Assembly: GCA_963721305.1 (NCBI GenBank)
Contig: CAVRIR010000004.1
Coordinates: 310,001-374,000 of the forward strand
Direction of reading: 5' to 3'
DNA length: 64,000 nucleotides
Source: DATAES01 sp963721305
GTDB taxonomy: Bacteria > Actinomycetota > Acidimicrobiia > Acidimicrobiales > JACDCH01
Part shown: piece after piece, positions 41,670 to 50,751 of the stretch
Layout of the letters: the number at the start of each line of letters is the position of its first letter
Position numbering within the stretch: the stretch's first letter is position 1
Position numbers and translations under genes: made by a program
Notes under the pieces: model-generated
What the model saw: the letters and a program-made list of their open reading frames with translations, nothing else
The model's database searches: none
Told to the model about the DNA's origin: nothing

Positions 41670-43675
41670 TCAGGGGGCCGCGTGTTGTGGCCGTCGTCTT
41701 GCGCGGCGGGCCTGGACGATGTGTCGGCCCCACCAGATCGCGAGGAACCCGATGGCGCCGAACGACAGGACGACCCCGACGCCCGAGAACGCGGTCGACC
41801 GAACCGTCATGCGGGTGCGGCCGATGAGCATGCCGCCGTCAGGCGTCTGCAGCGTGATGTCGAGCGCGGAGTCACCGGACGCTCGTGTCCGCACGTTGAT
41901 CGGCACGCGCGTGGTCTGGTCCGTGAGGGTCAACGCGATGTGACCGTCTTCGTGACCGGGGAACTCGAGCTTCTCGCCTTGGAGGACCACGTCGATGGCC
42001 GCCGGGTACCCCGTGTTCAACCTGAACGTCAGCGAGACCACGCCGTCGCGCGCGGTGAAGTTGATCGTCTGGCGTGGTGGTGGCTCGATCTTGCTGAGCT
42101 CGGCGCGCACGGCGGCGACGTCGTTGTCGAGATACGCGGAGCGCTGGTCGCTGCTCAGTCCGTTCGCGCCGGCGACGAGCGCGCGTCGCTCGAACTCGTC
42201 CGGCCGCGGGTTGGGCGGGACGGCGAGAAGTCGGTACGACGCGAGATCGGAGTTCGTCGACCGCAACTTCCTCGCGAAGCTGCTGAGGTCATCAGACGGC
42301 TTCGGCGTCAGCGCGCGCGCAAGTGGCGTGCCGCGCCCGTTCGTCTCGCCGCGACTGCCGGCCATGGGAACTGTCGCGAAGAGGGTGGACAGGGTGATGG
42401 GTTGCAGGATCCGGTTCACCGACGGGCTCAACGACTCGAGCAACGCGTCGAGAAACGGGAATCGATGGTGCGGTCCTCCGGGAGCACGAACGTGGCCGCG
42501 CGGTGATCGGGGGGATCGTCGAAGTACAGCACCGACAGATCGGCGACGAGATGGTTGGCGTCGATCACGCCGTCACCGGTCGAGCCGACGTGTGCCGTGA
42601 GCGCACTGTCTGCCGCGACGGCCTCGACCCCGTCGGTGTCCTGCAACGTGAACGGTTGCGTCAGCGTGCGGTTGAACGCCCGTTCGTCGAGAGCTGTCAC
42701 TGCATCGTCCGGCACCACCATGGACGTCACGCCGCGGGTGTGCAGGAACCGCGCCGCGGCTGACGTGAGTCGGTCATCGGCGGAGTACACGGAACCTGTG
42801 GGAGCGCCGATCGCGGTCGACAGACTCTGCGTGCCACGATCGAACTGCGCACCGAGCTCGTCGGTCAGGTTGCTCGACAACCATTCGCTGGGATGCAGCC
42901 GCACATACGACGTCAGCGACAGCTCGCGGCCGCTCGCGGCCGCCTTGAGCGCATCGGTGGACGCCGGGTCGAGCGCGTCCACGGTCTCGGCGGTCGCGGC
43001 GATCGTCAGCGGCACGTCGTCGTGCGCGCTGAGGACCGAGGCGTTGCTGAGGACGGCGTCCTTCGTCGCCTGATCGAGCTGCGTCGAACCATCCGGCTGC
43101 AACGCCGGTGGCCCGCCGACCGGCAGCACCACGGCAACGCCCAGCGGTGAGAAGTCGTGGTTGACCGGCAGCCGCACCATGTAGGTGAGCAGTTGTTGGA
43201 TCGTGGTGCGCCCGTCGACCAACGCGATCGTCACGGGAAACACACCCTCTCCGACGTGCACGGTCGGGACCGAGGGATCCGCGGGCGTCGAGCTCTGGAC
43301 GTCGCGTGTGGCGATGGAGACGACGTCGGTCCCGGACGCGTCGGGTGCCGCCCGCACGGTCACCGGGCTACCGGGGACGGACGAGCGCAGGTTCTTGGCC
43401 TGCAACGAAGCTTGGAAGTCGGTTCGCGTCGGAACCCGAGCATGCACGTCGACGCGGATCGAGGCTCCGGCCGGCGCGCCGGTCACGCGCAGACGGATCG
43501 TCAGGTCGGTGTCCGGCTCGACGACGGGTGTCTGACTGATGAGGCCGAGGATGTCGGTCTTGTTCGTCGTCTGCTGGGGCGACGCCGGCGCGGCTGAGGC
43601 GCGGTCGCTCGCGAACTGCAGCACGCCCGCGAGGCAGAGAACCGCGCACACCGCTGCTGCGATTCGTTGCCTCAC
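41670..43675 (-). CDS. DUF6049 envelope protein (frameshifted)
   Basis: GTG 43675 overlaps the GNAT stop and opens a large exported protein. A signal peptide (A-V-C-A-V-L-C-L-A-G-V ... A-S-A-A-P) is followed by beta-rich and polysaccharide-deacetylase-like parts, then a C-terminal membrane helix (F-G-A-I-G-F-L-A-I-W-W-G) and basic tail. The frame breaks at about 42451. One added G changes S-R-F-S-T to S-R-F-L-D-A-L-L-E-S-L and joins it to the frame ending at 41670, about 668 residues. It corresponds in place and architecture to mycobacterial Rv3909. Function is not established; an envelope role is likely. Confidence 0.82.
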
Positions 43676-44397
43676 GTCAGGAACGTGTGCAGCACTGCGA
43701 GGCCGCCCGGTTGGAGACGGAAGCCGAGGTGCTCGTACAGCCGCAACGCGTCCGCGTTGCGCTCTTGTGTGTTGACCATGGCGCGCAGCGCACTGCGACG
43801 CTTCATCCAGCGAAGGCCGTCGAGGACGAGTGCGGTGCCACATCCGTGCTGCCGTACTCCGGGGTCGACAGCCAACCGTTGGAGGAAGCCCCGTGAACCG
43901 GCCCGCCCGGACACCGCGTAGCCGATGACGCCGTCGGGCCCGTCGGCGACTCGGAAGCGACTCGAGGGCGTGGCGTCGATCGCTTCGTCGAGCCCGGCAC
44001 CGTCGAGTCGCCAGAAGGGGTCGAACGAGCGGGCGTCGACCTCGAGCGCGGCTGCGCGGTCGCTACGACGGGCGCGGCGGATCGTGAAGCCCTCGAGCGG
44101 CGGCGCCTCGAGGTGGCCGAGGTCGTGCCCGAGCAGGTGCAGCCGTTCGCGCACCGTGAACCCCGCTGCGAGGAAGGCGCTCGCCTCCGACGCCGCGAGC
44201 GCAGCCGTGACTGCCTCTGCGTAGCCGCGTTCGCGGAGGAGGGCCGTGCATCTACGGACGGCGTCGCTCGATGGACCGGAGCTGTCCGGGAGCGGCGAGA
44301 TGTACGCGACGTTGGCATCGCCTCGCCAGGGACCGACGCGGAGTCGATCGCCTCCCCATCGCAGGAGGTCTGCGCTCGTTCTTGCTCCGATGGCCAT
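43672..44397 (-). CDS. GNAT family N-acetyltransferase
   Basis: ATG 44397 gives 241 residues; the longer frame to 44817 lies over the histone-deacetylase-like gene and is not credible. The acetyl-CoA motif A-V-D-P-G-V-R-Q-H-G-C-G-T-A-L lies near residue 180, followed by N-T-Q-E-R-N-A-D-A-L-R-L-Y-E-H-L-G-F, the last GNAT block. The N-terminal half may be a second, degenerate lobe. Substrate is unknown. It overlaps DUF6049 (GTGA) and is divergent from the deacetylase gene. Confidence 0.87.
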   Translation of the reverse strand: MAIGARTSADLLRWGGDRLRVGPWRGDANVAYISPLPDSSGPSSDAVRRCTALLRERGYAEAVTAALAASEASAFLAAGFTVRERLHLLGHDLGHLEAPPLEGFTIRRARRSDRAAALEVDARSFDPFWRLDGAGLDEAIDATPSSRFRVADGPDGVIGYAVSGRAGSRGFLQRLAVDPGVRQHGCGTALVLDGLRWMKRRSALRAMVNTQERNADALRLYEHLGFRLQPGGLAVLHTFLT

Positions 44398-44453
44398 CGA
44401 GATTAGGGCGGTACTGGTTGGGCAGCAGGTCCGCGCCGGTACTGTCGGGTCGG

Positions 44454-45467
44454 ATGGCGGTCCTGTTCCTGACGCACAGCCGGTATCTCGACCATGTCGC
44501 GGGACCCCGACATCCGGAACGGCCGGCGCGCCTCGAGGCCGTGCTCGAAGGGGTTCGCCGTGCCGATCTCGCTGACGCGATCGTGTCGGTGGACCCTCGG
44601 CCGGCGACCCGTGCCGAGTTGGAGCTGATCCATCCAGCGGCGTATCTCGACGCCGTCGAGCGCTTCTGTGCCTCCGGCGGTGGACGAATCGACGCCGACA
44701 CCGGCGCGGGGCCGGACTCGTACGACATTGCGACGCTCGCCGCCGGTGCCGGGCTCGCGGCGGTCGAGCAACTCGACCTCGGCGCGGGATCCGCCGCGTT
44801 CTGTGCTGTGCGACCACCCGGTCATCACGCGCTCGCCAGCAGATCCATGGGCTTCTGCCTGTTCAACAACGTCGCGATCACGGCTGCGGTGCTCGCACAA
44901 CGGGGTGAACGCGTCCTGATCGTCGACTTCGACGCGCATCACGGCAACGGCACGCAGGACCTCTTCTACGCGGACCCGCGGGTGCTGTACGTGTCGATGC
45001 ACGAGTGGCCCTTGTATCCGGGGACCGGGGACATCGACGAGATCGGTCGCGGCGATGCCGTCGGCACGACGGTGAACTTCCCGTTCCCGGCCGGTACGAC
45101 AGGCGACAGCTACCTCGAGGCGATCGACGATGTCGTCGCGCCTGTGGTGGAGACGTGGCAGCCGACGTGGTTGTTGCTGTCGGCGGGGTTCGACGCGCAT
45201 CGCAACGATCCGTTGACCGGCCTCGGCCTGTCGAGTGGTGACTTCGGGGCCATCACGCGGCGGCTGCTCGAGGTGGGCACGTCGGGTCGCATAGTCGCGT
45301 TTCTCGAGGGCGGATATGACCTCGAGGCGCTCGCCGACTCGACGGCCGCCTGCTTGGGCGCGTTGGCCGGCGTCGAATATCGGGCCGAACCGGTCACATC
45401 CGGAGGTCCCGGGCGCGAAGTACCGAAGGCCGCGCTCAAGCTTCGGCGGCAAGCGTTCGATGGTTGA
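44454..45467 (+). CDS. Histone deacetylase superfamily protein (AcuC/polyamine-deacetylase-like)
   Basis: ATG 44454 gives 337 residues. The zinc hydrolase motifs are clear: H-P-E-R-P-A-R-L, R-P-P-G-H-H-A (catalytic His pair) and V-D-F-D-A-H-H-G-N-G-T-Q (zinc Asp and His), then S-A-G-F-D-A-H with the last zinc Asp. Bacterial relatives remove acetyl groups from small amines or from acetyl-CoA synthetase. The divergent GNAT acetyltransferase gene makes a joint acetylation role tempting but unproven. Confidence 0.92.
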   Translation: MAVLFLTHSRYLDHVAGPRHPERPARLEAVLEGVRRADLADAIVSVDPRPATRAELELIHPAAYLDAVERFCASGGGRIDADTGAGPDSYDIATLAAGAGLAAVEQLDLGAGSAAFCAVRPPGHHALASRSMGFCLFNNVAITAAVLAQRGERVLIVDFDAHHGNGTQDLFYADPRVLYVSMHEWPLYPGTGDIDEIGRGDAVGTTVNFPFPAGTTGDSYLEAIDDVVAPVVETWQPTWLLLSAGFDAHRNDPLTGLGLSSGDFGAITRRLLEVGTSGRIVAFLEGGYDLEALADSTAACLGALAGVEYRAEPVTSGGPGREVPKAALKLRRQAFDG

Positions 45468-46100
45468 GGGTCATCGAGGGCTCCGGGGGAGAACGCGCGC
45501 CCGAGCTGCCAGAGCGATTGCAGTACCTCACCGAGATGCAGGGTTCGGACCTCTATGTCAAGGCTGGCGCGGCCCCGCACGTACGCATTGACGGTCGTCT
45601 GCACACAGCGCGCTTCGGACCAATGGACGTCGGCCATGTCGGATCGCTGGCACCTGCTCGCGTCCGCGTTGCGGGGAGTCATCGCCCAACGACTCCTGGA
45701 GCGCGCGGACGGCAAGGGACGCAACGCAGCGGTCGAAGTGCGCATCAACTCGCCCAAGGTGTGCAATTGCATCCTCGACCCGGAACGGGAGGCGGCGCTC
45801 GAGCGGATCGTTGCCGAGGGCGAGTACCACGGCACGCAGACGTTCGATCGGGCGCTGTTCGGGTTGTTCAAGGACGGCTTGGTGAGCCTCCGTGACGCGC
45901 TCGCTGTCGCCTCGCAGCCCGAGGATCTACGAGTCGCGTTGCAGCAAGCGGGGTTGTCGCCCGCCTACCAGCCGACGTCGTACCGCCGGCTCGTACGGTG
46001 GGATCTCACGTGGGGCCGCCGCGTCGGTTCCCTCTACGCTCCGACTGTTGATCCGCAAGACACTGGCTCCCATCCTCGACGAGACGCGGCTGCTGGCTGA
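45464..46100 (+). pseudogene. PilT-family ATPase gene with its central ATPase core deleted
   Basis: The first part (from 45464, frame A) encodes Y-L-T-E-M-Q-G-S-D-L-Y-V-K-A-G and R-I-D-G-R-L, the N-terminal domain of PilT/type II-IV secretion ATPases. From about 45655, in another frame, comes L-A-S-A-L-R-G-V-I-A-Q-R-L-L, then A-E-G-E-Y-H-G-T-Q-T-F-D and D-L-R-V-A-L-Q-Q-A-G, the PilT C-terminus. The roughly 190 residues between, with Walker A, Walker B and the His box, are missing. The join lies near 45630-45655. Both flanks are well preserved, so the loss is recent or an assembly collapse. Confidence 0.82.
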
Positions 46101-47451
46101 CCGCTTCGCCGCTTCAGGCAAGCGCCTCTATCTCGTTGGTGGGATCGTGCGCGATCTGCTCGCGGACCGTCCGCTCGAACAGCCGGACATCGACCTCACG
46201 ACCGATGCTCGCCCCGAGGAGACGAAGGAGCTGCTGGCCGGTTGGGCCGACGCGATGTGGACCCAGGGCGAGCGCTTCGGCACGATCGGTGCCAAGCACA
46301 ACGATCGGTCCTTCGAGATCACGACCCACCGCGCGGAGGCCTACCGGCCGGATTCACGCAAGCCCGAGGTCGTCTACGCGGACGCGATCGAAGCCGATCT
46401 GTCTCGGCGCGATTTCACCGTGAACGCGATGGCGCTCACGCTGCCCGAGCCCGAGTTGGTGGATCCTTTCGACGGCAGCGCGGACCTGCTCGTGCATCGC
46501 TGCCTTCGCACGCCGGTCGGAGCGGACGAGTCGTTCAACGACGATCCGCTGCGCATGCTGCGAGCGGCGCGCTTCGTCGCGGGATACGGCCTCGTCCCCG
46601 ACGATTCGGTCGTCGACGCGATCAAGCGCCTACGTCACCGGCTGGAGATCGTCTCGGCCGAGCGCATCCGCGACGAGCTCGACAAGCTGATCGTCCTCGA
46701 CGACCCGACCGACGGACTGTGGTTCCTCAGTGACACGAACCTGTTCGACGAGTTCATGCCCGAGATCTCGGATCTCCGCCTCGAGCAGGATCCGATCCAC
46801 CGGCACAAGGATGTACTCGCGCACACGTTCGCGGTCGTGTCGAACGTCGCGCCTCGGCGAGACGGCGCTCCGAACAAGATCGTGCGACTGGCTGCGTTGC
46901 TTCACGACATCGGCAAACCCAAGACGCGTTCGGTGACGCGAGCGGGTGTCTCGTTCCACCATCATGAGGTCGTCGGCGCGCGCATGGCGCGCGAACGATT
47001 GACGGCGCTGCACTATCCCTCGCACGAGATCGATGCCATTGCGCGTCTCGTGTACCTGCACCTGCGGTTCCACGGCTACGGCGAGGGCGATGGTGGCTGG
47101 ACGGACAGCGCGGTTCGCCGGTACGTGCGCGACGCCGGTGACCAGTTGGACGAGCTCAACGAGCTGACGCAGTGTGATTGCACGACCCGCAACGAACGTC
47201 GTGCACGCGAGCTGGCGCAGCGCATGGACGCGCTGGAGACGCGCATCGGGCGACTCGCGGAGCAGGAAGAGCTGAGGGCCATCCGTGCCGACCTCGACGG
47301 CAACGAGGTGATGTCGATCCTCGACATCGGACCCGGTCGGAGCGTGGGCGAGGCGATGTCCTTCCTGCTCGAGGCCCGATTGGACGAAGGGCCGCTCGGC
47401 AAGGACGAAGCCCGTCGCCGCCTGCTCGAATGGTGGTCGGAGCGCCGCTAG
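46048..47451 (+). CDS. CCA tRNA nucleotidyltransferase / poly(A) polymerase family
   Basis: TTG 46048 gives 467 residues; the frame stays open upstream through the PilT remnant. The nucleotidyltransferase head has Y-L-V-G-G-I-V-R-D and the metal Asp pair in D-I-D-L-T-T-D, and an R-R-D-F-T-V-N-A-M-A block follows. The C-terminal HD domain has L-L-H-D-I-G-K-P-K-T. The enzyme adds CCA to tRNA ends, which the two tRNA genes here need. In mycobacteria pcnA lies at the same end of this locus. Confidence 0.94.
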   Translation: MIRKTLAPILDETRLLADRFAASGKRLYLVGGIVRDLLADRPLEQPDIDLTTDARPEETKELLAGWADAMWTQGERFGTIGAKHNDRSFEITTHRAEAYRPDSRKPEVVYADAIEADLSRRDFTVNAMALTLPEPELVDPFDGSADLLVHRCLRTPVGADESFNDDPLRMLRAARFVAGYGLVPDDSVVDAIKRLRHRLEIVSAERIRDELDKLIVLDDPTDGLWFLSDTNLFDEFMPEISDLRLEQDPIHRHKDVLAHTFAVVSNVAPRRDGAPNKIVRLAALLHDIGKPKTRSVTRAGVSFHHHEVVGARMARERLTALHYPSHEIDAIARLVYLHLRFHGYGEGDGGWTDSAVRRYVRDAGDQLDELNELTQCDCTTRNERRARELAQRMDALETRIGRLAEQEELRAIRADLDGNEVMSILDIGPGRSVGEAMSFLLEARLDEGPLGKDEARRRLLEWWSERR

Positions 47452-47542
47452 CGGGGGCGCTGCATCGTGTTCGACGATGCGAGCGACGGAGTCGCCTGGC
47501 GGACGAGCGGCCGCAAGCCGGCTGCCCTTCCGGGGAACGCAG

Positions 47543-48307
47543 TCATATGCCCTGCTTGCGGGCGCGCACGATCAGCGTGGCGGGGAGCCATCGCATCGCG
47601 TCGGTCCAGTACGGGCTGCGACGCACGTGCTTCGGAGGCTCGGGTTCGAGAACCGCGTCCACCCGGAAGTTGGCGCGGGTCAGACTCGTGAACAGGTCAC
47701 CGATCGTCGACGGGTACTCGCGCCCCGACTGATCGCCCAACGTCCACGGTCGCGGCGCGCGGTCGAAGTACGGACGCTCGAACGCCGGCGGCTCGGTGGT
47801 CGTGTCCACGGCGCGGTACGCCGGGTGCGGCAACGAGATGACGAACGGAGCTTCGGGCTTCAGAACGCGATGAACCTGGCGGAAGACGCGATCGAGATCC
47901 GCAACCGTTCCGAGCGCGTAAATGCTGAGGGCGACGTCGATGGCATCAGCGCGTACGAACGCCAGGTCGGCCAGATCGCCCTGGTGCAGCTCGAGCTTGA
48001 CGTCCTCGCGCTCGGCGAGTCGCCGTGCGTTGACGACCTGCTCGACCGACTCGTCGACGGCGATGACGCGCGCGCCCTGCTTCGCCAGTGCGACAGCGGT
48101 CTGTCCGCCCCCGCTGCCGAGCTCGAGCACGCGCTTGCCCTCGAGGGGACCGAGCAGCCGTAGTTCGGTCTCGGTCGCGATGTCCGGCCCGTAGTGCACC
48201 GCCTCGAGCCCGCTGTCGGCCTCGGTCGGGGACGCGTTGAACGAACGCGCGTTGAGCGGAGCTGGTTTCGAGCGCTCAGGTTGCTGAGGCGTGAACCCGT
48301 CGGTCAC
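47543..48307 (-). CDS. SAM-dependent methyltransferase, class I
   Basis: GTG 48307 gives 254 residues. The SAM motif V-L-E-L-G-S-G-G-G-Q-T-A lies near residue 60, the acidic loop V-D-E-S-V near 84, and L-H-Q-G-D-L-A-D follows. The type 11/25 methyltransferase fold is clear, with a C-terminal part (L-F-T-S-L-T-R-A-N-F-R) as in small-molecule enzymes. Substrate is unknown. It is convergent with the CCA-adding enzyme gene. Confidence 0.88.
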   Translation of the reverse strand: MTDGFTPQQPERSKPAPLNARSFNASPTEADSGLEAVHYGPDIATETELRLLGPLEGKRVLELGSGGGQTAVALAKQGARVIAVDESVEQVVNARRLAEREDVKLELHQGDLADLAFVRADAIDVALSIYALGTVADLDRVFRQVHRVLKPEAPFVISLPHPAYRAVDTTTEPPAFERPYFDRAPRPWTLGDQSGREYPSTIGDLFTSLTRANFRVDAVLEPEPPKHVRRSPYWTDAMRWLPATLIVRARKQGI

Positions 48308-48358
48308 GCCGCAAGCTTTGCAGGCTCAGCCGCGACGGGATGACCGCGGTGATCGCGA

Positions 48359-49432
48359 TCAGCCTTGGATGAACGCTTCCAGTGCGTCGCGGGCGGCGTC
48401 GTCGTGGACCTGCACCGGCGGCGACTTCATGAAGTACTGGCATGCGGGCGTGACCGGACCGCCGATGCCGCGATCCTTCGCGACCTTGGCGCAGCGAAGC
48501 GCGTCGATGATCACGCCGGCCGAGTTCGGTGAGTCGTGGACCTCGAGCTTCAACTCGACCGTCAGAGGAACGTCGCCGAAATTGCGGCCCTCGAGTCGGA
48601 TGAACGCCCACTTGCGGTCGTCGAGCCACGGCACATGGTCAGACGGGCCGATGTGCACGTCGTGATCGCTGATGCCGGCGTCGATCTGGCTCGTGACCGA
48701 CTGCGTCTTCGAGATCTTCTTGGACTTCAGGCGGGAGCGCTCGAGCATGTTCATGAAGTCCATGTTCCCGCCGAAGTTGAGTTGGTACGTGTTGTCGATC
48801 GTCGTGCCGCGGTCTTCGAACAGGCGGGCGAGCGTGCGGTGGACGATCGTCGCGCCGACCTGGCTCTTGATGTCGTCGCCGACGATCGGGACGCCCGCGG
48901 CTTCGAACTTCGCCGCCCACTCGGGATCGGACGCGATGAACACCGGGATGGCGTTGACGAACGCGACACCCGTGTCGAGGCACGCCTGCGCGTAGTACTT
49001 CTGTGCCTGATCCGATCCGACGGGGAGGTACGACACCAGTACGTCGGCCTTCGTGTCGCGCAAGACCTGCGCGACGTCGACCGGCTCGACCGGCGACTCC
49101 TCACAGGTCTGGCGGTAGTACTCACCGAATCCGTCGAGCGTGGGTCCGCGCAGCACGGTCACGCCTTGGTGGGGGATGTCGCTGAACTTGATCGTGTTGT
49201 TCGGGCCCGCGAACGCGGCCTTGCTCGCGTCGACGCCCACCTTGTCGGCATCGACATCGAATGCGGCGACGAGCTCGATGTTGCGGATGTGGTAGCCGCC
49301 GAGTTCGACATGCATCAGGCCGGGCACCCGCTCGGACGGGTCAGCGTCCTTGTAGAACTCGATGCCCTGGAGCAACGAGCTCGCGCAGTTCCCGACACCA
49401 GCGATGGCGAGGCGGATCGATGGCTTGGTCAT
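48359..49432 (-). CDS. ino1: Inositol-3-phosphate synthase
   Basis: The 357-residue enzyme turns glucose-6-phosphate into inositol-3-phosphate, the first step to inositol, phosphatidylinositol and mycothiol. The NAD site begins A-I-A-G-V-G-N-C-A-S-S-L, and later blocks L-V-S-Y-L-P-V-G-S-D and G-D-D-I-K-S-Q-V-G-A-T are diagnostic of the short actinobacterial type. The ATG overlaps the PadR stop (ATGA), so regulator and enzyme are co-translated. Confidence 0.97.
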   Translation of the reverse strand: MTKPSIRLAIAGVGNCASSLLQGIEFYKDADPSERVPGLMHVELGGYHIRNIELVAAFDVDADKVGVDASKAAFAGPNNTIKFSDIPHQGVTVLRGPTLDGFGEYYRQTCEESPVEPVDVAQVLRDTKADVLVSYLPVGSDQAQKYYAQACLDTGVAFVNAIPVFIASDPEWAAKFEAAGVPIVGDDIKSQVGATIVHRTLARLFEDRGTTIDNTYQLNFGGNMDFMNMLERSRLKSKKISKTQSVTSQIDAGISDHDVHIGPSDHVPWLDDRKWAFIRLEGRNFGDVPLTVELKLEVHDSPNSAGVIIDALRCAKVAKDRGIGGPVTPACQYFMKSPPVQVHDDAARDALEAFIQG

Positions 49433-50067
49433 GAGGGGGCTTCCTCCGTTGCTAGGCCCTGCTCGGCGGCGATCAGCCGCTCGAGCCAGGCGAGGTCTTG
49501 GGTGAGGGACTCGTCGTCGCGCTCGCGCAACATGCGCCGATAGCGATCGAGCACGCCTTCGGTGGCGCCGACGGCGCGGCGACGTTCTGCGATGCGGGAG
49601 ACGATCTCGGTCCGCCGCCGTTCGAAGAGAGCGAGCCGGTCGTCGGGCGACAGGAACCGGCAGAACGCCACCTTGAGGGCGAAGGTGCGGTCGTCGCTCG
49701 GCTGCGGATCGGTCATGAGGGCGGTCAGCTCGACATCGCCCTGCGGGGTGATGCCGTAGACCTTCTTGCTCCGGCCGCCTGGTGTCGGAAGGTGCCGGGC
49801 ACGAAAGGCGGCCAGCTCGCCCGCGAGGGAACCACTCGACGGCACCGGCCGATCGATGCGGGTGTTGGCCTCGACCGCCTTGACCAAGCCGCCCCGCTCG
49901 AGCCTGGCCAGCGCCGGATACAGCGACCCGAACGACACGACGCCCGAGCGAGCGCCCGGCAGGTCCGCCAGGCGCTTGCGCACCTCGTAACCGTGCAGGT
50001 CCTGCTCCTTCAGGAGCCCGAGGATGGCCAGATCGATCATGTTGGCGGGATCATAGCGACTCGACAT
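49429..50067 (-). CDS. PadR family transcriptional regulator upstream of ino1
   Basis: ATG 50067 gives 212 residues; ATG 50040 or 50082 are other possible starts, and no clear ribosome site decides. The winged-helix domain (about 10-110) has I-L-G-L-L-K-E-Q-D-L-H-G-Y-E-V-R-K-R-L and S-L-Y-P-A-L-A-R-L-E-R-G-G-L-V, with a wing extended by about 30 residues. A helical C-terminal part (about 125-210) should form the dimer arm. PadR proteins often repress their own operon; repeated TCGATATG/CGATGCATCG words at 50063-50085 could be the operator. Coupling implies control of inositol synthesis. Confidence 0.87.
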   Translation of the reverse strand: MSSRYDPANMIDLAILGLLKEQDLHGYEVRKRLADLPGARSGVVSFGSLYPALARLERGGLVKAVEANTRIDRPVPSSGSLAGELAAFRARHLPTPGGRSKKVYGITPQGDVELTALMTDPQPSDDRTFALKVAFCRFLSPDDRLALFERRRTEIVSRIAERRRAVGATEGVLDRYRRMLRERDDESLTQDLAWLERLIAAEQGLATEEAPS

Positions 50068-50255
50068 ATCGATTCGATGCATCGTCCGAGAGAATCCTGG
50101 CCCGACATCGGCTCGGGCGAGCGTCAGCGCGGGCGCCAGCGCCGGCGTGGGCCGACGGGCATGTGCAGGCAGGAGCGAAGCCTCGTCCGGAGCATGCGAA
50201 AGCGCGGAAGCATCAACAGCGCGGCGGGAACCCACCCGATACCGTCTCCGTGCAG

Positions 50256-50657
50256 ATGTTCCGGCCTGAGACGATCCAGGGGGCGGCGCCGAGCGAGCCC
50301 GGCACGGTCGACTACCGCTTGGCGCGGCAGGCCTTGGTGGCCGAGTACCGCAAGAAGCGGCTGGCCCGCCACGACGTCTGCGACGCCCATCCCGAGCTCG
50401 TCCGGGCGGCGCGAGAGCTGGGCGAGGCGACCTCGATCGAGTGCCCGATCTGCGAGGACGACAACGTCGTGCTCGTCTCCTACGTCTTCGGCCCTGGGCT
50501 TCCTGCGTTCGGCCGCTGCATCAGCTCGAAGGGAGAGCTGGCCAAGTTGAAGCGCCGTCCCGCCGACATGGCGTGCTATGTGGTCGAGGTGTGTCCGAGC
50601 TGCTCGTGGAACCACCTCGCCCGGGTGTTCCCGGTCGGTCGCGCCCGTCGTTCCTGA
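50256..50657 (+). CDS. DUF5318 zinc-ribbon-like protein
   Basis: ATG 50256 gives 133 residues. V-C-D-A-H-P-E-L-V-R-A-A-R, C-P-I-C, and V-V-E-V-C-P-S-C-S-W-N-H-L-A-R match DUF5318, a conserved actinobacterial family often next to a class A PBP gene. The two C-x-x-C pairs should bind zinc. Function is unknown. The PBP gene follows in the same direction, which supports a cell-wall link. Confidence 0.85.
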   Translation: MFRPETIQGAAPSEPGTVDYRLARQALVAEYRKKRLARHDVCDAHPELVRAARELGEATSIECPICEDDNVVLVSYVFGPGLPAFGRCISSKGELAKLKRRPADMACYVVEVCPSCSWNHLARVFPVGRARRS

Positions 50658-50751
50658 CTGAGGTCCGAAGCGCCCGGTTGGTACGCTCCATGGGTTCCCG
50701 CGGGCTGCATCTTCACGGATCGTGCGGCATCACGCTGGACACGTTTCCCCC

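Noticed and set aside
47467..47691. Plus-strand ORF with a CPACG motif
   Set aside because: The Cys motif is in the overlap with the methyltransferase gene; no second Cys pair or ribosome site.
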